Source of the DNA: Raffaelea ambrosiae | Taxonomy: Eukaryota > Ascomycota > Sordariomycetes > Ophiostomatales > Ophiostomataceae | Length of the DNA: 64,000 nt | Reading direction: 5' to 3' | Assembly: GCA_002778195.1 (NCBI GenBank) | Contig: PCDI01000011.1 | Coordinates: 302,362-366,361, forward strand | Shown: positions 34,197 through 44,750 of the stretch, piece after piece | Position numbering within the stretch: the stretch's first letter is position 1 | How the letters are laid out: every line of letters starts with the position of its first letter | The notes under the pieces: generated by a model | What the model was told of the DNA's origin: nothing | Seen by the model: only the letters and a program-made list of their open reading frames with translations | The model's database searches: none | Translations under genes and position numbers: made by a program

Positions 34197-35948
34197 ATTT
34201 GCTGCACGTTCAACCGGCCATGGGGGGGGGGGGGAAAGCACCCCCCTGTCCAGCTGAAAGCCGCAAAAGATAAGGCGGGCCAGCAACCCCTCCCAAAAGG
34301 CTAAAAGGTTGGGCACATGGCCTTTATGAGGCTCAAATGGGGAATCTCACCACAGATCAAGCCAAGACCCCCTCCCAAGTCAATAAAGCCACATGAAATC
34401 AAGACCAAACAGCCTCGCCCGGCAAGCCCAACAGGTGGTGCAACGGGCCACCGTGAGCTAGACCCAGAAAAAGGGCTGTGGTACGCCATCACAAGGCGGC
34501 AGGCAACAACTAAACAACGGGGGGAGGGGAGGGGGATGAAGAAGATCCGGCGTAGTGTAAAATAAAATGGGGTCCGGGCTCCAGTCCGCCCCGTCCCGGC
34601 AAATCCGGTGGACTGGGACAGCTGATCCGTGCATGCAGCCATGCTGATGTGATATGTGACACAACGTTCTTCGGCTACGGATGCCTGTTCTTAGTTGTTT
34701 TTCTACTCGTACTCGTATTACTATGTACTTGCACGACTCTCTTCTCATCTTAGCGCCAGATAATAGAAGCAGAGCGAGCGAGATACCATACGCAGTAAAA
34801 GGCCGCTCAGCTGCGGCGGCCACCTGGTGTAACCTGCGAGACATCGTCAAGTAAACCAACTGCAGCCCACTGCAGCCTAACACGAGGCAGCCTTCTTTTC
34901 CACTGGCACAGAAGCTCGTGGCAATCACACGACAGCAGCAGGACCCCGTAGAATTGCGTCAGCAAAATATAATCGCTCGCTCCAACAGTACTTCTCCTCA
35001 TTCTTTCCTTCTTTCGGGTGGTTTCGCGAGTCCCATTCCGAACGCCGGCACCTTTTTCGCCTCCAAGACGGTGTTGCGTACTCCAATAATTTCATTGCTG
35101 TCAGGCCCCCCTTTTTTGATTTCGCTTTGTGTTCTCGCCTGTTCTTAGTTTTCCTTCTCGCATCTCTGTCCACATGCTCGTACCCGAAAAGCTTGACAAC
35201 CCGTGAGGGTCCGTCTCTATAGCCCATCCCATATTGTCCTGATTAGTCCGATATCTGCTCGTGTCAGCTTGTGATGGACACTGTGCGAACAACATGCAGA
35301 GCGCCCCAGCTGTCTTCTTCTTCTTTTGGAAACATCTGTCGTGGTCTTGCTTGGCCGTCTTCTTCCGTGCCAAGCCGGCATACAAAGCATCGAAATAGCA
35401 TGCAAACAAACATCCCGAACACACTGGAGCCTGTCCAATCATACAGCAAAGAACGCAAACCTCCCGTAACAGCTTGCGCCGGTATGCACTTCCCCTAACC
35501 ATGACAAATCAGACGATGAACACCTTTCATAATAACAGTCCAAGACCAAGGCCAGGAGCCGGCACAAATGACAATATAGAGAGCCCCATAAATCATGAAT
35601 AGATGGAAAGCGGCGACAGGTCCGGGGCCTTTCCCAAACCAACCAAAACACAGCAAATCTAAGTGAACAAGCAGAGACCCCAGTGAAGAAAAAAAAAATC
35701 AAGAAGGGGAAAAATATCAATAGCTCCGTACAAATGAACAGAAAGAGCATGGGTTCGTGAAGAGCGGTAGCGATGCGTGTCATAACCATCACAATACAGC
35801 CAGATAGACCCAACCAAAGCATAGCAAAACATGAAACCAAACGCATACGTCAAGGTATAATGACTCGGGAAAAAGGCAGTTCCGAGTGTTCCAACAGTCC
35901 AGGCGCCAGGCGGTGTTGTCGTTCGGTGCGCACAATCCCCCCCCTTTT

Positions 35949-37288
35949 CTAACCCTGCCTGGAGGTAGAGCTTCCTGCTCCAGCGGCCGCATCTTCCTCC
36001 AAACCATACAGATCGATGCATTCGGTCAGAACTGCGCTCTTGTCAGCATGAAATTGCTCCGATTGGAAGGAATTGGGCGAATTGGGGTACACTGCAACTC
36101 ACTCGCCATGATGCGCTCTTCCCATACGCCATAATCGTAGTCCACGAGGCCAAAGCGCTCCACACCATCGCAAAGACGCACCAGCTCCCGAGCCAGTTTC
36201 TGCAGGTCATCGAAGGAAATGCGACTCTGAGACCGTTGAAGCTGTCTGTTTGTCCACATAAATTCCTTTTGCTTTTCTAGAAGACCGAGCCAAGCATTGT
36301 TGAAGTTCTTCCAGAGTTTGACACGGCCTTCGTAGAGATCTTCGTCATCGACTGTCAGGCCTGTAGTAAAGGAGAGAAAATCCCAATGTTAGTCATCTAT
36401 ACTGCTTGCAGATATCGTGTTGCGCAGTGTGTCCTCTCCAAGGAAAAAAAAAGGGATAAAGAACTAACCTAGAGATTCCACTCTGGACAATAACCAGTCC
36501 GAAATATTCAACAACGAGTCTGCCGCCGTAGCGAGCGCTCCGTTTCGTATATTTCGGAACACTTCTTTTAATGTTCCCTGGTAAGATGCGTACGATTCGT
36601 CCGTGTCTGCATAATCTCTGGCTTCTGCAGCTGGTGCTGCAACACCTGACGGACCAGGCGTCGAACTGGTCGTTGTTTGTGACGCTAGGCCGGCCGTTCC
36701 TACGATGGTGCCAATGTTGCTGGGGTAGCCTGGGACCACCCCGGATCTGGCATCTGCCGGGTTCTGGTGTTGCTGGTGGTGATACACGGCTGACGAAGTG
36801 CCGGATGATGCTGCTTGTGCTTGCATGGCAACTGCGGCCGCCGAGTCGTTCGAGAAATAAGGAGCGCCTGTCACGTCGGCAGACATCATCTGCATCCCCG
36901 TAGGTTGCCGGGAAGGAAACGGCTGGCCTGTGTCAAAAACAGAGTTGGGGCCTCCGGCTTGTTGGACATTATACATCATGTTCGGGTTGTATGTGCTGGC
37001 AAAGCCTTGTGTTTGCCGCGTATCTTGGCCGTAGTCGGACGCTGGCTGAGCGTAGCTCATTGTGTTCTGAGGCACACCGGCTCCTGCTGGAAATGTGCTC
37101 CCTGATGGTTCTTGGTAGTATCCGCCGTAGCCTGGAGCGGATCTCTGTCTGTCGCCACTGGAAGATCCCGTCTGTTGCGAGTGACGTTGTCGCTGCGAGG
37201 CTTCTCGGCCTTGTTGCTGATATCTGGGATTTGACGTTGGACGCATCGGAGCTTCATTCTGTCCCCTACGGCGGTATTGATCGTCCAT
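35949..37288 (-). CDS. Uncharacterised protein: disordered Q/S-rich N-terminus, helical C-terminal domain
   Basis: I do not recognise this family. Three exons, 37288-36469, 36360-36103 and 36031-35949, join in phase (donors GTTAGT and GTGAGT; acceptors TACAG and GCGCAG) to give 386 residues. Residues 1-225 are low complexity, rich in Gln, Ser, Gly, Tyr and Pro (QRQRHSQQTGSSSGDRQRS, PGYGGYYQEPSG). Residues ~235-370 look folded and helical: YQGTLKEVFRNIRNGALATA, ADSLLNISDWLLSRVESLGL, RVKLWKNFNNAWLGLLEKQ, ISFDDLQKLARELVRLCDGV, ERFGLVDYDYGVWEERIM and ILTECIDLYGLEED. The intron positions cut inside this domain without disturbing it, which supports the model. The Tyr/Gln-rich head plus compact helical tail suggests a nuclear or RNA-related scaffold, purely by inference. 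Its start faces the 14-kb gene desert. Confidence 0.85.
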
Positions 37289-40200
37289 TACCCAAGATCA
37301 GTCGCCGTTTCGGAGACGTTTTCGGTAGTAAGGGCTTGTGCAATCGCAAGGAGAAGAGCGAGCAGTCGTCTCCAAGTGCCCCTATAAAAGTTTGATAACG
37401 AAGAAACCAACTTCTTGTTCTTCTTTCTTCTCTCTCTTTCTCTTCTCCACGGCCCAGTAAATACAATTCCTCTCGAGTCCCTCCTGGCAGAGGAGAACGC
37501 AGGGAAGCTCCCAAAACCAAGTTGAAAAAAAGCTGCAGGCTATTACCGCCGAGGCTTTGAGGAACCCTAGATCCTGATGTCAGTCGACCCTGGACAACAC
37601 AGTCGGGTCTGAAAGCGGAAATGTCGACCATGAGACGTGCCTTGACTGTGCTAATCTGCACGGAAATGCCCCTGAGACAGCTGATCCAAAATTAAGTGGT
37701 ATCGATAGACGTATTTGAAGGTTGGCTGCACGGGTGGTGGACCGCTTTGTTCTTTTTCCTCTTGAGGCTTTCAGGTGTCCAGCAAAGTTTGCAAGTCCGC
37801 GGACTCGCAGTAGATTGTCCAGCAGAGTTTGGAACGCGATCCGAACTTTGGGAGACCTTTGGCGTACTGGGGGAATGGTGCAAGAAAATATCCCCGGTAG
37901 GTCGAGAAGGAGAAGTCTTGTGGAAAAATAACGAATACGCAATGACTGCCTGGTGCCGACTCGTTTTGCTTGCGATGGTCACGGTTTCCTCTCTTCAGTC
38001 GAGAGCGTTCGATGATGGCAAAGGCCTAGACAGTAGTAAAACAAACCCCTTGTTAGACGATCGCCATGTTCTGGGGAACAAAATATAAGCAAGAAAAGAA
38101 TAGCAGGATTCACCAGAAGGAAGCGGGCTTTGTGTGCACGAAGGGTATGTTAGCCCCCTAAACAAGAAGAGGGGAAGGATGGGTCTTATACACCGGATAA
38201 GGAAAGACAGGAAAGAGGAGAATGGAGAGGGGAGGGGGGGGCATGGATATCTCGTCGAAAGGAGAACGAACGTTGCCCAGCTTGCCAGACAGGGAAAAAC
38301 AGACGCGAGCCACGCGCTTAGGATGTGGGTAATCGATGCACAAGGGTAGACCACATGGGAATCAGTTGACGCGGCACCAGCCGAGAACAAAAGAAGCGGG
38401 CCGGGGAAGAAAAGTAGATATTTTAAAGGTATTTCCACAGAAAGGAACAGGTAAAAGGAAGAGAGGCAAGATGCAAGCCGCGACAAGGGGGCCCCAGAAG
38501 GGGGGAGAGAGAGGAGAAAGAAGAAAGGGAAAGCGAGTGGTAGTGTAACACAAGGGACAAGGAAAACTTGGGGGACGGTGGAATGGAATATTGGGCCCAG
38601 AGAATGCGGTTCTTGATGTGGGCCAGGGTCGGCCCAAATGCTGCCTGGAGAAAGGAGGACACTTGAATAGAAAGAGAAAAAAAAAAGGAAAGGTGGGTGG
38701 GTGGGGAGGGGCGGGAGAGCGACGACGGGAGGGTACTATGGTAGGTAGACAAGCGAGTGGAGGAGAGTTACTTACCTCAGCTGTTGTGGGCATACATAAA
38801 AGAAGGAGGGGGGGGGTGTGATGAGAGAAGAACGATGCCAGCTTCCTCGGGATTTCGCCCCCAAAACGTAAGTAGGCGCCGGAGAAAGAGATACTTGTAG
38901 ATACAGGGGATCTACCAAAAGTACAGAAGCACAAGAGACGCGGCCAAGATGTGCAGGACGTGCAGGACGCACAGGAAATGCAGGTGTCGATGCAGGTGCA
39001 GTTGCAGATGCAGATGGAGTGCTACAGACGAAGCAGCCGCAGGCACGAGGCAGCTGAAAGCGAGGTGACGGCCCAGACAGGCTGATCCCGGGCTCGTTCA
39101 AGCAAGCTGAGCAAGCCGTGAACGAGAAAGACGAGGCGAGACAAAGAAATGGGCTGGCTGTAGCCTATACGGCGGCATCGATGCAGTAGCCCCAACCCCC
39201 GTCCCCTGCTCGAGTTGCTGAAGAGGATGCTATGAGCCAAGGGGAGAGACTATGGGGTGTGCAGAGAGATGTCTTCGGTCTGGCTGGGCGTGCGCTGTGG
39301 TGTGTGTCTATGAGAACGAGATGAAGGAGATAGGGGCAGTCTTCGACAGAAAGTATGGGTGTGCAGGCGAGAGTCGGAAGAGAGACACAGAGAATCAAAG
39401 AGAAGCAGAGAACGGGCTGGCGAGTAACCCGGAGGGACGAAGAGGGTGTGCACCCCAAGAAACCAGCCAAGTAGATCGTGCGCGAGAGACACGGGCTGCA
39501 GGTCGATGTTAGTGGCTGGGAAGGTGCGGCCTCGAGAGCAGTGACGGCGGCGGTTGTTGCGAGGGTTGGCTGGGGTTTTGATGTAAGAGACTGTGTTGTT
39601 GTCTACATCCAGCACAGCCAGATATGCGGAGAAGCAGGATGGCAGGATACCAGTTGCCGGCCTGGAGCTGCAGACAAAGAGAAAGGAGATCAAGGATCGT
39701 CAGGCCCGGGTGGAACGAGACCAAGCAGGATCCGTCAAGAGTCGCCAAGGGTGGTCAAGAGTGGTTAAGAGTGCTGTTAAGAGTGGCCAGGAGCAGCCAG
39801 GCGTGGCCGAGCGTGGTCGAGACGGGCCAAGAATGGCAGGACTGGCCCCAAATGCTGATGGTCTGGCGGGCTGGCGTGCGGAAGCTGCTGTTAGTGGCAG
39901 TGGAGGCGACGGTTAATGGCTTGTTGAGAGCAATGGTGCGGTCGATAGTGCGGGACAGATCGAGGCAGTTTGCTGTAAGTGCGCCGGTGTGCAGACGCCC
40001 ACGAGCCGCCGCGTCCACAAGCGTGCAGAAGCCCACGCACAACGGACGCTTAGACTCAGTCCCGCGCCACGAGACAAAGAACCGGCGAGCGAAAGGGCAA
40101 CGGGGTTTCACCAAAAAAGGCAAAGACTCGCCCTGCTGAGGTGGTCGTCGCGTGCGGTACCGTCGGCCGTTGTTGTTCGTCAGAGGCCGTGACTGCAGTG

Positions 40201-41300
40201 CGTCTGCTGTTCGGCGGCGTCTCAGAAGATCGTCGTCGTCTATCGGGGATGGGCGTGAGTGGGCTGGCAGTGGACTGCTCGTCGTCCCCTTGAAGGTCGC
40301 ATCGGTCCTTTGGGGGGGCTTGGGAGGGTGGTTTTGCCGCGGATCTGCGTCTATTCAACACCCCCCTTTCCCTGGCGCGTGCATTAAGGCTGGGCTTGGG
40401 GGCGAGGGTCAACCAGCGAACCAGGCAGAAGAACGGCTCCTCTGCTGCTTGGTTGGTGGACCTGGCCTGCTGTGGTGACAGGAATCCCCTGCCACGACGA
40501 GCAGATAGGAGAAAGAAAAAAGGAGGGACAAAGACGTGAAGACGTGAAGCCAGGCAAAAGAAACAGTGATGCCGTCTGTTGCTGCTCCCCCTTGTCCGGC
40601 TGCTGGAGACAAAAGATGAGGCACCTTCTGCGGGCGTTGCTCGAGAGACGCTTCGACAATGGTGCCCAACAGGGAACTCCGGCAAGCAGAAGCGGTGTTA
40701 TAGTGAGGCCGATGTGGCTTGCGTGTTGGTGGCAAAGGGCTCGGCCTGGGGGGGTAGGGGGGAGTAATTAACTTTAAGGCTATGCGAGTGCTGCCTGGCG
40801 GTCCACCGCAGTTGGCTGGCTGGTCACGATGGTCGTGCCTGAAGGGAGACGGGGTGTGGGCGGGTGATGATGCCGGCGTCTCTAGAAAAAAAAACGTGGC
40901 AGAAATGCCGATGCAGATGGGCCAAAGATTAATAGCAGCGTCTCAAGCCTGGCGTGCAGGCCCGGCTGAAACAGAACAAACGAGCAGAGAGAGAGAAAAA
41001 AAAATGAAAAAAAAAATGAACCCAATAAATATAAGCAAGAGCCAGGAAATAGGAAAGGCAGGGCCACGGGAATTCCCACAAAGGGATGACAGGGAGAAAG
41101 GGCTTATGGCGGGGGGGGGAGGGTTTAAAAGACAGTCTAGATAGGTAGTGCGCGAAGCTAAGGACAGGCCGGTGACGAAACACAAAGAACAGAAGGTACG
41201 AGTAGAAGAAACCCAGGTGTAGAATTTTTGGCTCTTTTATTTATTATTTATTTGCGGTCTCGAGAGCACATGCGAAGCGTGCCTTCCCGGCTTGGTTGCT
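37289..41300. other. Gene desert, part 1 (promoter side of the Q-rich gene)
   Basis: No recognisable gene. The ~1.7 kb next to the start codon is presumably promoter and leader of the Q-rich gene. Purine-rich on the + strand (38140-38830), then an imperfect TGCAGG-rich tract (38949-39016), the decanucleotide minisatellite (39735-39836), and a more GC-rich block (39.5-40.8 kb) whose longest frame, 40056-40685 minus (209 codons), is Arg/Ser/Pro-rich with no domain I know. One TACGAGTA at 41197-41204. Confidence 0.5.
39735..39836. repeat. Decanucleotide minisatellite, consensus YCAAGAGTGG
   Basis: Ten diverged units in a row, nine of exactly 10 nt and one of 12: TCAAGAGTCG, CCAAGGGTGG, TCAAGAGTGG, TTAAGAGTGCTG, TTAAGAGTGG, CCAGGAGCAG, CCAGGCGTGG, CCGAGCGTGG, TCGAGACGGG, CCAAGAATGG. 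Differences are mostly transitions. Confidence 0.85.
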
Positions 41301-44300
41301 GACGGGCTAGGATTTTGGCCACTGGTTCCGTGGCAGAGTGGCTACGATGGTCCAGAGGGAAGGAACGATACAGCGTTTAAATCCATATGGGGAAGGAAGC
41401 TATAAGTGCACATGAGAGATCTGCGGCTGTGCCTTCCCTGGCGGTCCTTGGTCGTGGTCCCTTGTTCAGGTTCTTTTTTTGGGTCGTCTGGGTCTTCTCG
41501 GCCGCCAATATTCTCTGCTAGCCTCTTTGCCTGCTGGGGGCTTTTCCCGTCCATACGGCTGGCGGGGCCTTGTTGGGGCCTTGTTGGGGCCTTGTTGTTG
41601 TTCTTGCTGTTGTTATTATTGTTGTTGTTGTCGTTGTTGTTGCTGTTGTTGCTGCTGTTGTTGTTTATGTAGTGTTGTCGTGCGCTTTCTCTTTGTCTTT
41701 CTCGTTCTCTTTCTCTTCATGTGCGTTTACGAGTGTGCCTGCCTTGACATTGTCTTACCTCTGCCACTGTCAGTGTCAGCACCATCTGCCCAAGCTCTTG
41801 TGTTGCATGCAAGATCCATGAGCTCCATGTAAGATACATGTTACGGGTGGCATGTCTACTCTGCTGATAATGAATGTAAGATACGATACACATGCCAACC
41901 TAGCCGGGGTGGGTGTAACACATTTGCCAGAACACAACCGAATTAAAGCGACAGCAAAGAAAAAAGCTCCAAAAAGGACTTGGGACAGACAGTTTGGGGT
42001 CGATATCCCGAGTCTCTTGGGCTAGTCGTCTCTGCTTCGACTTGGTACGAGCATCTCCTAGCAGATGTGATCCAGCGAGAGAAAAGGCCTGGTCTCGGGG
42101 GCCCCGTCAGCGCGGCCGTCTGCGTCTGAATCCATTTGTGTCCGTGTTCCTGCAGCGAGTTTCCTGGCTTTGTTCTTATCCCTGCTTTGTTGCTGTCTGT
42201 TGTACTTTGTTTTCCGTTTGCTCTCAAGATTTTTTCACTTTTTTTTTCTTATTTTCTTGCTAGGGTTTTTTTTTTGTTTGTTTCTTCCCTTTTCGGTCTT
42301 ATTGCTGTACTTTGTCTAGTCGATAACTCGGCAGGCGGAACAATGCAATAGTAGGAGGCCATTCCCTGGTTCCGTTCCCAGTGGATGGAAGGCTCTACTG
42401 TTTTAAGTCTTGTCTGGTTCGGTTCAGATGCCGTTGGGCGAGGGAAGGATGGGGTTGTTACCAGTTTGCCTCAAGAGGGGAAAGGGGGAAGGTTGCCAAT
42501 GTTTCAGGGCAGCAGCCATTGCTGGATAGGAAGAAACAAGCGGGCCAACAGGAACTGAGTTAGAAGCTGCCGGTGGGCAGAAAGAACCACATGGAACCAA
42601 AAGCACCACATGCAGCAGTAGACGCACGAAAAGCCGCGAAAGCCCCAGAGCACAAAACGGTTCAGGGGACGGGCAGTGGCGGACACGAGGGACACGTCCG
42701 CATGGCCCTACTGGGTTTACAAGCACGGAAATGAGAGGATACGTGAGGCAAAAGAACACACACAAAAAGAGCCAGGCAAAGAAGGGAAGGAGACCAAGAC
42801 GGCTGCAGCTCTAGCCTCGAAGAAAAGGGAATAGATATGAAGACAAGCCAAGCATAAAGGAAGACGAAAAAATATATGAACTGACGAATTGAAAAAAAAA
42901 AAAAATAGAAAAGGCGCATCCCGCGTCAATAAACACGAACACACCGTACACCACGCTGACACGCCGACAAAGCCGACAACGCCCAGGTGGCAGGCCTACC
43001 TACTACTTGTGCAAGAGAGCAATAAAGCACATGCAGAGTGCTCTTTTCAGAACATAGTGACAGGGGTCGGCCATGTTTGCATACTGGGCTTCGCCGCCAG
43101 CACGACGATTAGTAGGGAATTCATCATCCTTCCCCTCTGCGGCCACCCCTGCTGACTCTGTCGGGTCTCAGGGCCACCCCGGTTCCAAATGCTGCACAGT
43201 AGAAGAATAAAAAAGAGGCAAATCAAGATCGGGACCGAGGAGATTGAACCCGGAGCCAGGGGTAAGGTAGGGGGGCAGGGAACGATAGGGAAAGACAGGA
43301 GACATGGTAAAACGGGTCAATGCTCCGTGATTTGTCCACGAAAGAAAACTCTTTGAGCTGTACTCGTAAGGAAATCTAAGTCGCCGACCACTTTCAGTAG
43401 GTCGGTTTTACAAGTCGTACACTCGTACTCCTCAGACCAGATACATTGCAAGGCGTAATAGGCACACGAATTGGTCGAGGGTCTCCCACTGTATAGGAGA
43501 CGGCCTGAAAGAAAGACAAAAAGGACAAGGAATGGACAACAGGCAACAGGCAACAGGCTGCATGCATTAAGAGACATGTTGCTGCATGCCATAGGGGACA
43601 GGAACAGTGATGGCTATTTGGCGGCGACCTAGGGTGGCAAAGTCAACGAGGATGCCCGGGACAAGAAATGCATACGAGTGGTACATCAGCGTTTTTGACG
43701 GACATGCAGCAATAGGAAGAGACGCGAGGACGAGAGCGGGCCAGGGAAGACAACGATGCTCGTAAGATGTGGCACACTGCAGCAGAGAGAAACAGAGCCT
43801 AAGCAGACGTTGGACAGGGACTGGACAGGGACTGGACAGGATGGGGTGGGCAAACAAGCTCTCCATTCCTCTCCCCCCCCATAAGACCCTTGAACCATGC
43901 TGATGGAAAGGGGTGGTGGGAAAAAAAAACTTGAGAATGGCACGCACGCATAGCAAAAAAAAAATAGAATAAAAAGGAAGGGGGTTTGTTGAGGAGTAGG
44001 AGCCTGGAAAAAAGAAGGTCCACCTTTCAAGGATGAGCGATCTGGACAAGCCCCTGGTCGGCAGGATGGGGAAGGAGCCATAGAACAAAGAAAGAACGGC
44101 CGACGTTGTGTATTTGCAGGACGGCATTGCTTGTACTCGATAGTCGAGCCGGCTCTGCGTAGCTGTATGGTGTGTATTTTACGCTTCACTTTTTTTCGCT
44201 TCCTTTTTTTCCCTTTCTTTTCTTTTTTTCCCGCTCTCTATCTAAACTGGATCGGTATGTTCGATCGTGCTTTCTTTTTCTACGTATTGGGGGCTTTAAC

Positions 44301-44750
44301 TATTGCGTTCTGTTGTCAATCTTTAGTTTTTTGCTTTATTTTTTTTTTCGCTCTTTCCCTTTCCTGCGGCTTGGCACACAGGTGGGACCCAGGATGCTGG
44401 ATCACAAACGGTAGTAGGGCCAGATGACCAATCACAGCCAACTACTTAGGGCGCTGTCGATTTACCGAGACGGCGCTTTCATCGGGTACTTGACCGCCTA
44501 GCCCTATCTGGGTGACCTGCTGTGCGTTCTCGTCCGCAGAGCTGGGGGAAGAAGGGGGACAGCGCACCCATGCGCTATTGACTTGATAGTGTCTGGCACT
44601 AGACAAGAGCAGCACCGGGACGAGCACAAAGAGCGAATCCACCGGCCAAAACCCACCAGAGTGGCCGCCGGGACACCTGTTGTATCCACAATATGTCACC
44701 TTCAGGGCCAAGCGGGCGGCGGCCAGTTTGGCCAGTAGGGGTAGTTACAT
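41301..44750. other. Gene desert, part 2
   Basis: No recognisable gene. Holds a GGGGCCTTGTT x3 plus GTT-trinucleotide array (41564-41667), poly-T and poly-A runs, and one TACTCGTA (43361-43368). A tRNA-like box A (TGGCAGAGTGG, 41331) with a weak box B (TTTAAATCC) does not fold as a tRNA. Confidence 0.5.
41564..41667. repeat. Undecamer triplication followed by a GTT/GCT microsatellite
   Basis: Three exact GGGGCCTTGTT units (41564-41596) run straight into about 70 nt of interrupted GTT, GCT and ATT triplets. Confidence 0.85.

Larger units (their letters stand above)
31708..35948. other. Intergenic, 4.2 kb between calcineurin B and the Q-rich gene (3' ends)
   Basis: Both flanking genes end here, so no obvious promoter duty explains the length. 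Very rich in T and A runs; two TTTTA arrays (32798-32848, 34165-34196), an overlapping pair of TACTCGTA (34704-34717), and a CACGTG at 33804. Open frames are short, hydrophobic from T-rich DNA, and match nothing I know. Non-coding RNA or decayed sequence are possible but not shown. Confidence 0.5.

Noticed and set aside
40056..40685. 209-codon frame in the gene desert (minus strand)
   Set aside because: Arg/Ser/Pro-rich with no domain, no intron signals and no codon bias like that of the real genes; listed only as the longest frame of its region.
41324..41400. Possible tRNA: box A TGGCAGAGTGG and a box-B-like TTTAAATCC
   Set aside because: The acceptor stem GGTTCCG finds no partner at the right distance and the T stem does not pair. 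At best a tRNA-derived relic.
43235..43260. Reverse-strand box-B-like GGTTCAATCTC
   Set aside because: No box A upstream on that strand and no acceptor stem.
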